Positions 45,527-54,685 of a DNA stretch of 64,000 nt are shown piece by piece. Both the position numbers and the translations under genes were made by a program. The number at the start of each line of letters is the position of its first letter. Positions within the stretch are counted from its first letter, which is position 1. The notes under the pieces were generated by a model. It saw only the letters and a list, made by a program, of their open reading frames with translations. It was not told the origin of the DNA and did not search any database. The stretch comes from Alcanivorax sediminis (GTDB lineage Bacteria > Pseudomonadota > Gammaproteobacteria > Pseudomonadales > Alcanivoracaceae), in NCBI RefSeq assembly GCF_009601165.1, contig NZ_WIRE01000002.1, positions 1 through 64,000 on the forward strand. Reading direction: 5' to 3'.

Positions 45527-45567
45527 GCCTGTGGGAGTTGGTTAGCAGGCTCCTGTTTACCGCGAGA
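45527..45567. repeat. REP-like element upstream of the EAL gene
   Basis: CCTGTGGGAGTTGGTTAGCA followed by GGCTCCTGTTTACCGCGAG contains the GTGGGAG head and CGCGAG tail of the REP-like set. Confidence 0.45.
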
Positions 45568-45599
45568 TAGCGTCAGGCCAGGGTTGGCGGAGACACGAA

Positions 45600-47819
45600 G
45601 TGGCGGAAAGAAATATAAGAAAGAAGCCCCTTAATGGGGTAATGCTGGCCCTTGTGCTCCTGCTGTGTGGGGATTGCGGAGCACAGGAGGGCCGGAGTGC
45701 ACCTCTCAGTTTTGCTGGAGACGATAACTATCCTCCTTTTGAGTGGCTTGACGAAAACGGCCATGCCAAGGGGTTTGTTGTGGATCTGGGAAGGGCCATG
45801 GCGGCACAGGGCGGGCGAGAAGCGCGCAATTTGCAGATGGACTGGCCGGCGGCATTGGCAGGACTGCGCAGCGGTGAGGTAGATGTGGTAGCCATGTTTG
45901 CATCCCCGGCCAGAGCGCAGGACTTTCTCTTTACGACCCCATTCTATTTTGTCACCCATGGCATTTATGGCCTGCAAGGGAGCGATGGCATTCCTGATCT
46001 GGCGGCCTTGCAGGGACGTCGTGTTGCTCTGGAGGATGGCGGCTATGCCGCTGATACCTTGCTGGCCAACAACATCGATGTGGTGCCCGTGATTCGTGAG
46101 GACTACCGCGCAGCACTTCAGGCTGTTATCGACCAGCAGGCAGATGTTGCCCTGCTGCCGCAGCCGGTGAGCAACCGTACAATCAGTCGTGAGTCCTTGC
46201 CCATACAAGTGCTTGGCCCACCGCTCTGGCCCCGCCCCTACGTGTTTGCCGTGTCACGTCAGCAGCCTGAGCTGCATTCCTGGCTGCAGCAGCAGCTGGG
46301 GCTGGTGGTCTCCACTGGCCAGTACTATGACATCTATCATCGATGGCGCGAGGAGATTGAGTGGAACCGGCCCGGATACTGGCAGCAGTACGCGGGTTGG
46401 CTGATCCTCGGCGCGGCCCTGGTGGGCTTGCTGTTATTGATGATCTACGCCTACTCCTGGCGATTGCGGGCCGTGGTGCGACGGCTTTCCTGGCAGCTTG
46501 AAAATGCGCGTGTGCGTAAGTCTCATGCGGAAAAGGAAATGCTCCACTGGGAGTATCACGATCGCCTGACCGGCCTGCCAACCCGCCCTGAGTTTGTCTC
46601 CCGGGTGCGGGCACATCTGCTGAGAGCGGAGCGCAAGGGGTCTTCACATGTGCTGATGGTGGCAAAGCTGGCGGAGATTGATGACTTTATCTGCTCGCTG
46701 GGCTTCGGCACGGGTGAGATGTTGGTTTCTGAGGTGGCCAGGCGTTTAAAGCGCAAAGGGTTTGCTGCCCTCTGCTACATGGGCCGGGGAGTGTTTGCGC
46801 TGCTGGCCCAGGACAAGACCGCGCTGGTGGATGGCTTGCTGGACCAGAACGCCTTGGTCTTTGATGGACTTGAGCTGGAACCCCGCTTCACCATCGGGCT
46901 GGCACACTGCCCGCCCACGGGGGGAGATGTGGGAGAGATGCTGCGACAGGCGGAAACGGCCATGGCCTTTGCCAGCCGCTCCGGGCGTAGCTGGATGGAA
47001 TACAAGCAAAGTATGGACCCCGATCCACAAAACCTCTTCATCATCCGGGATTTTCGTCGCTCCGGGCGTGAGGGGTTGCGGGTGATGCTGCAGCCGCAGG
47101 TGGAGCTGATCACTGGCCGGGTGGTCGGAGCAGAGGTGCTGGTACGCTGGCGTCACCCGGAGTTGGGCGAGCTTTCCCCTGCCCATTTCGTGCCGTTGCT
47201 GGAGCAGGCCGGCCTGGTGGTAACCCTGACAGAGTTTGTGCTGTTCGAAGCGGTGCGCCTTGCGGCGGACTTCCGCCGTCAGGGAATGCCTACTTGTCTG
47301 AGCGTAAATATATCCGCCGTGGATCTGCTGGAAACGGATCTGTGCGCGAAGGTGGATTGGGCCTTGGCCTCCTTTGGTGGTGACGCCCGCGATCTGCGTC
47401 TGGAAATGACCGAAACGTCCATGATCAGTGAGCCAGAGCGGGTCAGCATGGTGATTGCTCAGCTGGCTTCAATGGGAGTGACGTGCAGTATTGACGATTT
47501 CGGCATGGGTTACTCTTCCATGTCTCACCTGCGCCAGTTTGCCATCAGTGAGGTGAAAATTGATCGCAGCTTTGTTTATGACATGCTGACACAGGAGGCA
47601 CACCACGCCATCGTTAGTGCGGTCATCGCGCTTTGCCACGAACTCAAACTGACAGTGGTGGCAGAGGGGCCGGAAGACTGGCAAACCGTGCAGGCCCTGC
47701 AGGGACTGAACTGTGACAGGGCGCAGGGCTATGTTTTCTCCCGTCCCGTGGAGGTATCAGAGTTTATGGCCCTGCGTGAACAGATATTCAGCTTCTCGCC
47801 AGATCAGGAACGCGCTTGA
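45600..47819 (+). CDS. Membrane c-di-GMP phosphodiesterase: periplasmic binding domain, degenerate GGDEF, EAL
   Basis: This 739-residue inner-membrane signalling protein has a signal segment (about 12-28) and a periplasmic SBP_bac_3-type domain (about 35-255, DDNYPPFEWLDENGHAKGFVVDLG). A transmembrane helix (about 265-285) and a GGDEF-like domain follow, whose signature is degenerate (MGRGVFALL in place of GGDEF). The C-terminal EAL domain has the motif EVLVRW, with NISAVDL, EMTETS, IDDFGMGYSS, KIDRSFV and VAEGPED. The metal and catalytic residues look present, so c-di-GMP hydrolysis is likely, controlled by a small periplasmic ligand. The start is GTG at 45600 after GGCGGAG. Poor promoter-like boxes lie near 45442-45468. 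Confidence 0.88.
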   Translation: MAERNIRKKPLNGVMLALVLLLCGDCGAQEGRSAPLSFAGDDNYPPFEWLDENGHAKGFVVDLGRAMAAQGGREARNLQMDWPAALAGLRSGEVDVVAMFASPARAQDFLFTTPFYFVTHGIYGLQGSDGIPDLAALQGRRVALEDGGYAADTLLANNIDVVPVIREDYRAALQAVIDQQADVALLPQPVSNRTISRESLPIQVLGPPLWPRPYVFAVSRQQPELHSWLQQQLGLVVSTGQYYDIYHRWREEIEWNRPGYWQQYAGWLILGAALVGLLLLMIYAYSWRLRAVVRRLSWQLENARVRKSHAEKEMLHWEYHDRLTGLPTRPEFVSRVRAHLLRAERKGSSHVLMVAKLAEIDDFICSLGFGTGEMLVSEVARRLKRKGFAALCYMGRGVFALLAQDKTALVDGLLDQNALVFDGLELEPRFTIGLAHCPPTGGDVGEMLRQAETAMAFASRSGRSWMEYKQSMDPDPQNLFIIRDFRRSGREGLRVMLQPQVELITGRVVGAEVLVRWRHPELGELSPAHFVPLLEQAGLVVTLTEFVLFEAVRLAADFRRQGMPTCLSVNISAVDLLETDLCAKVDWALASFGGDARDLRLEMTETSMISEPERVSMVIAQLASMGVTCSIDDFGMGYSSMSHLRQFAISEVKIDRSFVYDMLTQEAHHAIVSAVIALCHELKLTVVAEGPEDWQTVQALQGLNCDRAQGYVFSRPVEVSEFMALREQIFSFSPDQERA

Positions 47820-47879
47820 GCACTGGCCTTTGTGGCCAGAGCTGCCTACCATGCCGATGACGTTGAGGGAGTGGACAAG

Positions 47880-48185
47880 ATGGCAGTGATCATTGGTGGT
47901 TTGATCGTGGTCTGGCTTGGTTTGAGCATGTCAGCAGCGCTGCTGCGCTGGCTTGGTATTGAGCTGCATTACCTGGCCCGAATCATTGCGCCGCTATTGT
48001 TAGCGGTGTTGGAAACGGTGCTGTTCCTCCTGGCGATCCCGGGTTCTGATCTGTTGGCGGAGGGCTGGCATTGGCCCCTGACCGGAGGACTGATTGCTGC
48101 GGCGTGGCTGATCAATGGCGGGGTTGGCGCAGGGTACTGGTACCAGCATCGTCCGCCAAAGGAAGTGCCGCAAGCAGAGCAGTAG
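47880..48185 (+). CDS. Small membrane protein of unknown function
   Basis: This 101-residue protein has three hydrophobic segments (about 3-22, 32-55 and 63-85) and a short polar tail (HRPPKEVPQAEQ). No family is recognised. The ATG at 47880 has GAGGGA upstream; an in-frame ATG at 47832 is possible but overlaps the spacer after the EAL gene without a ribosome site. It may be cotranscribed with the EAL gene 60 bases upstream. Confidence 0.6.
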   Translation: MAVIIGGLIVVWLGLSMSAALLRWLGIELHYLARIIAPLLLAVLETVLFLLAIPGSDLLAEGWHWPLTGGLIAAAWLINGGVGAGYWYQHRPPKEVPQAEQ

Positions 48186-48276
48186 CGAGTGGCGAGAAGC
48201 GAAAGTCAAAAATACCCGGTTCCGCTAATCGGTAAAGGTTTGGCTTTTCGCAACTCGAAACCCATAGCTCGTAGCT
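48185..48276. repeat. Heptad hairpin element between convergent genes
   Basis: The left arm is GCGAGTGGCGAGAAGCGAAA then GTCAAAAA. The right arm is GGCTTTTCGCAACTCGAAAC followed by CCATAGCTCGTAGCT. It spans the gap between the small membrane protein and the convergent PLD-family gene and touches both stop codons. Confidence 0.8.
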
Positions 48277-49699
48277 AAAAACTACTCCAGCCACTGAACT
48301 CCATTGCCCGATACAGTGCTTTTTTCCAGGCGGAGTCATCCGCATAGGCCGGGTAATCCAGACTGTGTTTTTCCCCTCTGCGGTTTTCCCAGCGGTGCAG
48401 AAATGTTTCAGCTGCCTCCTGCATCACCGGATGGTTAGCGGGTGCCATCAGTCGCACACTGGTTTCCAGGTTCAGGTTGTCCAGATTCCGGCGAGTAAAG
48501 TTGGCTGAGCCGAGAATCAGCTCAGATTGGTTGCCGTGGGTCATCATCAGCATCTTGGTATGGCACTGCTCACCTTGGGTGTTGCACCAGCGAACGTCGA
48601 TGTCGTTGTCGTGAAATTCACTGCCGACCTGACGATTGGGGACCCCATTCTTTTCTCGCCCAAAGGCATCTTTATTGGGGTCCAGCAATACCTTAACGCT
48701 CACGCCTCGCTGCCGGGCTCTTTTGATCGCCTGAATCAGAGGACGGTGGGAAAGGTAGAATACCGACACGTAAAGCTGGTCACCTGTCATGCCCCGGTTA
48801 ACGGTATCCAGCAGCGCATCCCGTATGCCTGCCTCCGTCAGGATCTCCAACGACGACTCATCATCCGCTTCCTGCGGTGATTCCAGTAGGGGTAATGACG
48901 GGCGTTTCTCTTCTGCCATATTCAATACGGCCAGCTCGGAGTCCAGCAGTGCCTCTGCCGCCGGCCCGCTGAAGCGCAAGCCAATATTGCTGTGGGCACT
49001 GCTGCCATCGTGGGGGTTGGCACTGGTCACCAAGCCGGTCCATTGATTACCCTCATCCACGACCAGTGTCTTGCGATGATTGGCCTTGAAGTTGAGCAGT
49101 GTGAGATAGCTGCGCAGGGTCACTTTGCCTGGGCCCATGGGGTTGGGGAGCCAGCCGCCCTCGGCGTTGTTCCCCGCCCACGAACAGCACAGTCGCCAAA
49201 AGCCGGACCAGCCAGGGTTGGAGTCGCGAAGGGCCGGTAATGGAGTGGTGACAACGGTGACGCCAGCCTGGCGTAGCTGCGTCAGATGCCTGCTCTCCAG
49301 TCCACCATAAAGGGTATTAATGGGGTCGGTGATCAGCACCACTGATACCGGGGGGGACTGGGTGCGCTTGGCTATCAGGGCGTTGGTGAGCTGTTCTGCC
49401 AGCGGGCGATAGACCTCACTTCCCGCCCCCAGAAAGTCATTGAACAGAAACATGTCCACCACAACCTGCTGTTGTGCCTGGTCGATCAAACGAAAGACTT
49501 CGTTGAAAATTGTTTGTCGAATACCTCTTGTGCCCTCGGCAGTTTCCCAGGTGTCGTCTACCAGTAACGCCAGGTTCGTCGCGGGGTAGGCGGGGGAGTG
49601 GACAGCAAGGCCCTTGGGTAGCGGTTTATAGCGATGCCAGAGCGCAGTGGCGAGAATGACAGCCAGCAACAGGAGGAGAGTGAGTTTCAGTCGGGTCAT
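48275..49699 (-). CDS. Phospholipase D-family protein (cardiolipin synthase-like)
   Basis: This 474-residue protein has an N-terminal membrane anchor (LTLLLLLAVILATALW) and two PLD-type phosphodiesterase domains. The first HKD motif is NHRKTLVVDEGN followed by GLVTSANPHD. The second is CHTKMLMMTHG followed by LILGSANFTRRNLDN. In the second motif the usual Asp is Thr (HTKMLMMT), so activity may be altered. The family includes cardiolipin synthases and nucleases; the periplasmic orientation and anchor suggest phospholipid or envelope work, but the substrate is unknown. It is convergent with the small membrane protein gene. Confidence 0.82.
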   Translation of the reverse strand: MTRLKLTLLLLLAVILATALWHRYKPLPKGLAVHSPAYPATNLALLVDDTWETAEGTRGIRQTIFNEVFRLIDQAQQQVVVDMFLFNDFLGAGSEVYRPLAEQLTNALIAKRTQSPPVSVVLITDPINTLYGGLESRHLTQLRQAGVTVVTTPLPALRDSNPGWSGFWRLCCSWAGNNAEGGWLPNPMGPGKVTLRSYLTLLNFKANHRKTLVVDEGNQWTGLVTSANPHDGSSAHSNIGLRFSGPAAEALLDSELAVLNMAEEKRPSLPLLESPQEADDESSLEILTEAGIRDALLDTVNRGMTGDQLYVSVFYLSHRPLIQAIKRARQRGVSVKVLLDPNKDAFGREKNGVPNRQVGSEFHDNDIDVRWCNTQGEQCHTKMLMMTHGNQSELILGSANFTRRNLDNLNLETSVRLMAPANHPVMQEAAETFLHRWENRRGEKHSLDYPAYADDSAWKKALYRAMEFSGWSSF

Positions 49700-49899
49700 G
49701 GCTGTAGTTTATCAGTTAAGGCTTGCTAGCCGATTCGGTGATTCGGCATTTCTATGTGGTACGAAAGTACAACAAACTGTGGGCTCGCGTAACCAAGCCA
49801 CAACGGGGAGCCAACTGTCTCATGGTCTTCCGACAATGAAAATCGCTGCAGGTATCAAAACAACAACGATGCAATCTGTTGATTGCCAGGGAGCCTGCA

Positions 49900-52524
49900 A
49901 TGACTTTACGTACTTTGAGCGTTCTCACGCTCGGCGCCGTTCTGGCGGCTTGTGGTGGGGGAGGCTCTTCCTCTCCGGCGCCAGTAGCTGATAATGCGGG
50001 CCCCTCCAAACCTGTACCCAATATCCCTGAAGTTCCCCGTCAGGGTGAAGGGGAAATCCGCGTATTGTCCAACCGCGCGGATCTGATCAGCGATGGTGAT
50101 GCCCTGGTGGAAATCGTGGCGGCGGATCCTGAGCAGCTGAAGGAGGCCCGACTGTCCCTCAATGGCCAGCCCCTGGAGATGGATCTGGTGGCCACCGAGG
50201 CTGGCACGCGAAGGGCGCTGGTGAACGGGCTGGCGCTGGGCCGCAACACGCTGCGTGCTTTTCTTGGCAACGGGACGGTACTGGATCGCGAGATCATCAA
50301 TCATCCCAATGGTGGGCCGGTGATCTCCGGGCCGCAGATCCAGCCGTGGAACTGCACTAATGCAGCCGCGGTGGATGAGCAATGCAATCAGCCGGCCGAG
50401 TACTCCTTCAAGTATGTGCCCGCCGACAAGCTACAAACCCTGATCACCAGCTTCGATCCGCAAAACCCGGGGTTGCCCGACAGCGTGCTGCCCTATGACC
50501 CTGCCAACCCGCCCGCTGACGAAGAGATCGCCCGGGTGACGACGGACCAAGGGGTGGACGTCCCGTTCATTATTCGCCTTGAGGAGGGGGTGCAGAATCG
50601 TGATCGCTACCTGATCATGACGCTGTATCAACCTGACCAGCCCTGGGACACCTTCAATCCCCAGCCGCAGTGGAACCACAAGTTGCTGATCCATCATGGC
50701 GGCAATGTGGGTGTGAGTTATGGCATGGGTAACCCACCGGTGGGCGACCTCTCTGGCGGTGGCACAGGCACTGCTGGTCTGCTGATTGGTGACAGCATTA
50801 CCACCGCGCTGGGCCGGGGCTTCATGACGCTTTCCACCGCCCAGGCCAACCTGGGACACAACGCCAATCTGGTCACAGCCGCGGAATCCCTGATGATGGC
50901 CAAGGAGCGTATCGTCGAGCAGTACGGGGAGATTCGTTACACCATTGGCACCGGTTGCTCGGGGGGCTCCATTACCCAACAGCACGTGGCTAACGCCTAT
51001 CCGGGGATTTATCAGGGCATGATTGTGCAGTGCTCCTACCCGGACGTGTGGACCACGGCTACCCAGTTCGCCGACTACAATTTGCTGAGCCACTATTTCG
51101 GTAATCAGCTGGCCATGGATGAAGAGGGGTTCCAGGAGGTTTTCGCCAGCTTGCTCAGCGCCGAAGTGATCCCGGTGGTGCAGTGGTCTGCATTCTACGG
51201 GCACCTGCCACTTAATCCGCTGATTTCAGATCTGGCCTTCTTCCCCTCCGCCTACCCGGACCAGGAGAGCTGTCCGGGCCTGGCTGAAGGGGTGCCGGTA
51301 TATGATGCACAGGAGCGCCCGGATGGCTTGCGATGTGGCCTGCTGGATTACATGAAGAGCCAGTTCGGGCCGCGCGCGGTGGAAGTATGGAGCCCCAACG
51401 AACAACTACTGGGCGAAGGCTTTGGTGGCATTCCGCTGGATAATGTGGGCGTGCAGTACGGGCTCCAATCCCTGCAAAGCGGCCTGATTACTGGTGACCA
51501 GTTCCTCAAGGTGAACCGTGAAATCGGTGGCTTGTCGGTAGACATTGACTACCAGGCCGAGCGCACGGTGGCAGATACCCAGGCCCTGAAGAACGCTTAC
51601 CGCACCGGTGCCATCAACACGGCAGAGCATCTGGCCAATGTGCCGATCATTGACCTGCGCGGACCAGACCCAGGTATTGCCCACGATGCCTACCACTCCT
51701 GGCAGATGCGCGCGCGACTGGAAGCGACTCAGGGGCACGCCGACAACCATGTGATCTGGTACGGGCCGATTCCCCTGATTGGCGACACGGTTTACACCAC
51801 GGAAGCGTTGCTGGCCATGGACCTTTGGTTGTCTGAAATGGAAGCAGACAGCAGTGATTTGAGCGTGCAAGAGAAGGTAATTGCGCACAAGCCGTTGTAT
51901 GCCCGTGATCGATGCCTGTCCGTGTCTTCCATCTTTGATCCGTCCGGCCCCATCGTGCCGCTCACCGGCAATCTGTTGTATCCGGACCCGATCATTCCCG
52001 GGCTGGACCTGTCGTTGCTGCCGCCCCCTCCGGCGGAAGCCGGTATCGTGGTAGACGCGGTCACGGGCCAAGCCTGTGGTCTGGATGTGAGTGAGTTGCC
52101 GGTGGTGTCAGAGTTGCCGCTGGTTGGTGATCTGCTGGGTACGGTGGGCGATTTGCTGTCCCCGCTCACTGATCCGTTGGTGGAGCTGCAACAGCTATTG
52201 ATCCAGACCCGCTTTGGCACGCCAAGAACGGTGGCCGGGGACGATATTCGTACCCTCACCAACAAGTGCCAGCTGAAGCCGGTGGACCCGGCGGACTATC
52301 CGCTGGCGCTGGATGCAGAGGCCTTTGCCGCGCAGGTGGCGGAGATCTTCCCGCAGGGTGTCTGCGACTACAGTCAACCGGGGCAGGGCGTTGCCGCTAC
52401 CGAGACCTGGTTGCAATATGGCGATGACGAAACCGTGATCTACGGTGGAGATGTCATCAGCACGGATGCCCGCCAGTCACGACAGGGGTGGGCATCGCCG
52501 GCGTTCGAAGTGGGCGTGCAGTAG
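49900..52524 (+). CDS. Large lipoprotein with serine-hydrolase motif (DUF6351-like)
   Basis: This 874-residue exported lipoprotein has the signal LRTLSVLTLGAVLAACGGGG with lipobox Cys near residue 17, then a flexible Ser/Pro-rich linker. A beta-rich domain follows at about 45-130 (IRVLSNRADLISDGDALVEI). The main domain has HKLLIHHGGNVG, a nucleophile elbow GTGCSGGSITQQ (G-x-S-x-G), and a later DPGIAHDAYHSW region that could supply His. The arrangement recalls DUF6351 proteins and tannase/feruloyl-esterase-like alpha/beta hydrolases. At least eight cysteines suggest disulfides. The ATG at 49900 follows GGGAG. It probably acts on an ester or polymer at the cell surface; the substrate is unknown. 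Confidence 0.7.
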   Translation: MTLRTLSVLTLGAVLAACGGGGSSSPAPVADNAGPSKPVPNIPEVPRQGEGEIRVLSNRADLISDGDALVEIVAADPEQLKEARLSLNGQPLEMDLVATEAGTRRALVNGLALGRNTLRAFLGNGTVLDREIINHPNGGPVISGPQIQPWNCTNAAAVDEQCNQPAEYSFKYVPADKLQTLITSFDPQNPGLPDSVLPYDPANPPADEEIARVTTDQGVDVPFIIRLEEGVQNRDRYLIMTLYQPDQPWDTFNPQPQWNHKLLIHHGGNVGVSYGMGNPPVGDLSGGGTGTAGLLIGDSITTALGRGFMTLSTAQANLGHNANLVTAAESLMMAKERIVEQYGEIRYTIGTGCSGGSITQQHVANAYPGIYQGMIVQCSYPDVWTTATQFADYNLLSHYFGNQLAMDEEGFQEVFASLLSAEVIPVVQWSAFYGHLPLNPLISDLAFFPSAYPDQESCPGLAEGVPVYDAQERPDGLRCGLLDYMKSQFGPRAVEVWSPNEQLLGEGFGGIPLDNVGVQYGLQSLQSGLITGDQFLKVNREIGGLSVDIDYQAERTVADTQALKNAYRTGAINTAEHLANVPIIDLRGPDPGIAHDAYHSWQMRARLEATQGHADNHVIWYGPIPLIGDTVYTTEALLAMDLWLSEMEADSSDLSVQEKVIAHKPLYARDRCLSVSSIFDPSGPIVPLTGNLLYPDPIIPGLDLSLLPPPPAEAGIVVDAVTGQACGLDVSELPVVSELPLVGDLLGTVGDLLSPLTDPLVELQQLLIQTRFGTPRTVAGDDIRTLTNKCQLKPVDPADYPLALDAEAFAAQVAEIFPQGVCDYSQPGQGVAATETWLQYGDDETVIYGGDVISTDARQSRQGWASPAFEVGVQ

Positions 52525-52539
52525 CCCTGTGCAGAAAAA

Positions 52540-52587
52540 CCATGCTCGCCCGACGATCACCGGGAAACGATCGTCAGGCAGGCATGG
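52540..52587. terminator. Imperfect hairpin between convergent genes
   Basis: CCATGC...GACGATC pairs with GATCGTC...GCATGG around the loop ACCGGGAAAC. The long interrupted stem lies between the stop codons of the DUF6351-like gene and fabY. There is no clear T-run; it may slow or end transcription from both sides. Confidence 0.5.
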
Positions 52588-52607
52588 GGTCTTGCAACGC
52601 GTTTGTG

Positions 52608-54419
52608 TCAATCCCGATTGAGCTGGAATTCGTTCAAGGTAGTGTCATCGTCGAAGGGCATCTCTGTGCCGCCGTTGAGGCTCACGGACTTCCCGCTCAG
52701 GACCACATGCTCGTCACCCAGCACTCCTTCATTGAAACGATACACCGGTTTGGGTGGTTCACTGATGCAGTGATCGGCGAAGCGAGCTTTGCTGGCCAGA
52801 GTGGTTTCGCGGGCCTGTTGCCAGGCCGTCATGGCTTTTCCGCCATGGCGCTGACGCAGCATGGCTTCGGTAATGCTGGCGGACAGTGCTACGGCGGTCG
52901 CATTGTTGCCACCAAACCCCTTTGAATTGATCAGGCTGGCCTGCAAGTCATCGTGCTGTTGGTGCTGCAGACAGATATTCAGGTTGTCGCGGTGCACATC
53001 GTCGGCGATGTGATCAATGGTGCGGATCCCCGGCAGAGTGCTCTGGGCAAAGCTGCCCAGCGTGGCCGCCAGCTGATCCCCCCCGGCGCTGCCAAGGGAG
53101 TGCCCCACATAGGACTTGATGCCGACCACTGGCCAGGCCTCAATGCCAAAGGCCTGCGCGACACGATTGAGAATGATGGACTCGGTCACCCGGTTCTGCG
53201 GGGTGCCGGTGCCATGGGCATGAACAAAGCTGTGCTGCTGCAAGCCTTTGGCGCCGATCAACTGCCGGGTCAGGGCCGCCGCCTTGCCCATGGTCAGGTA
53301 GTTGCCCACGCCAGGGGCCGAGATGGACTTCTTGGCTCCGTCAGCGTGAATGAATACATCCGGTACCGCGCCGAGAATATCCGCACCCAACTCCAGTGCC
53401 AGAGCATCATCCATGAGGATGGTGAACTGGGCCGACTCGGCCATGGTAAACCCGCAGTTATCTGAAAATGGGCGGCAGGCGCGACGTACATCCGGGTGTG
53501 GGCTGTCGTCCAGCGCCGCCAGTTCCTGATCTTCCGCCAGGGCGCCCATGGCCCGGTAGCCCTCCATGACTTCCGCAATCAATGGCGCTTCACTGGTGCC
53601 GACAATGGCCACCCGAACCTTGCCGCTGCGAATGGCCTGAACCCCTTTCTCCAGGTTGTAGAGGAAGGTAGCGCAGGCCCCCAGCATGCCGCCGGTGGTG
53701 CCCACGGAATGCAGCACATAGGCGTTGAGGAAGTCGGCCGTCATCTCGCCCAGCCCCAGCGGTACCTGCTTGGAGGTGATGCGGTGCCCATTGGGCGGGA
53801 AGCGCATGACGCCGCCCAAACCATGATCATCCAGTTGGGACATGGCATTGCTGGCGTAAACCGCAACCTGGTCCGGCCGCACCTTGCGGGCGACCTGGGC
53901 CCAGTCCATGCCCAGGTCGCCCAGCGCATCACTGATGGCAAAGATGGCCATCTGCAGAGCGCGGGGATGGTTGCGCGAGGCATACAGTTCGCCCGGGTCG
54001 AATCCGTCCGGCAATTGACCGGCGGCACTGACCCGGCGCGGCGCGTCCAGCGGCACATTGATGCCCAGCCCGGCGGGCAGGGTGACGCGGCTGCGACGCT
54101 TGTCGATGGGGGTGACCTGCCAGCCCGCGGGTAGCGGTTCAGGCAGGTCCATGTTGCGCATTTCCAGGGTGACGGGAATGTCGCTGGTGCCACTGATGGC
54201 GGCATGCAGGCGGTGCTCTGCAGGCAGAGCACGAATCAGGGTGCCGTCGAGAAGGGAGTCTTCCGCCCGGCCAGTCAATTGCGCGAGGGCACGCAGGGTG
54301 GTCTGACGCTGAAGCTCCGGGAGAGCGTCGAAAATCAGACGCTGAAAACCGAAATGCAGGGCACTACGGCCTGCTGCATTGATGCCGCCCATGGCGGTGA
54401 TAACGGGTAATGCTGTCAT
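52608..54419 (-). CDS. fabY: Beta-ketoacyl-ACP synthase, FabY type
   Basis: This 603-residue condensing enzyme has the Cys-His-His triad: Cys near 247 (MLGACATFLYN), His near 399 (HAHGTGTPQN) and His near 438 (GIKSYVGHSLGSAGGDQ). It is about 190 residues longer than FabB/FabF, with an N-terminal extension of about 150 residues. Length and wording match FabY of Pseudomonas aeruginosa, which condenses acetyl-CoA with malonyl-ACP to start fatty acid synthesis in place of FabH. It stands alone between the DUF6351-like gene and the thiolase gene, after the thiolase terminator. Confidence 0.85.
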   Translation of the reverse strand: MTALPVITAMGGINAAGRSALHFGFQRLIFDALPELQRQTTLRALAQLTGRAEDSLLDGTLIRALPAEHRLHAAISGTSDIPVTLEMRNMDLPEPLPAGWQVTPIDKRRSRVTLPAGLGINVPLDAPRRVSAAGQLPDGFDPGELYASRNHPRALQMAIFAISDALGDLGMDWAQVARKVRPDQVAVYASNAMSQLDDHGLGGVMRFPPNGHRITSKQVPLGLGEMTADFLNAYVLHSVGTTGGMLGACATFLYNLEKGVQAIRSGKVRVAIVGTSEAPLIAEVMEGYRAMGALAEDQELAALDDSPHPDVRRACRPFSDNCGFTMAESAQFTILMDDALALELGADILGAVPDVFIHADGAKKSISAPGVGNYLTMGKAAALTRQLIGAKGLQQHSFVHAHGTGTPQNRVTESIILNRVAQAFGIEAWPVVGIKSYVGHSLGSAGGDQLAATLGSFAQSTLPGIRTIDHIADDVHRDNLNICLQHQQHDDLQASLINSKGFGGNNATAVALSASITEAMLRQRHGGKAMTAWQQARETTLASKARFADHCISEPPKPVYRFNEGVLGDEHVVLSGKSVSLNGGTEMPFDDDTTLNEFQLNRD

Positions 54420-54627
54420 GGTGCTCCCGGGAGTGGTTCAACCCAAATCGGTGACTAGCCGGTCAGAGTACAGGGGAGCGGCGGCTTTTCGTATACGCCT
54501 TACGTCCAATTCAGCGGATAAAGTGCAACAGAGTTTGAAAGTGAAAGCAGATGTTTCGGGGGCTTGAGAGGGCGTGTCGATAAGAAGGCGCTTTTGCCGG
54601 GCAGGCAGCAGGGAAGAGCGCCCACAA

Positions 54628-54653
54628 AAAACGGGGCCCGAAGGCCCCGTTTT
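54628..54653 (-). terminator. Rho-independent terminator of the thiolase gene
   Basis: On the minus strand the stem AACGGGGCC / GGCCCCGTT with a TTCG loop is followed by T residues. It also has an upstream A-run on the plus strand reading, so it is potentially bidirectional. It lies about 35 bases past the thiolase stop. Confidence 0.88.
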
Positions 54654-54655
54654 CG

Positions 54656-54683
54656 TCTGGCATCTAGCGTCCAGCGTCTGGTG
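54656..54683. repeat. TCTNGCG heptad tract after the thiolase gene
   Basis: TCTGGCA-TCTAGCG-TCCAGCG-TCTGGTG are four units in exact 7-bp register, placed between the thiolase stop and its terminator. Confidence 0.7.
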
Positions 54684-54685
54684 AG

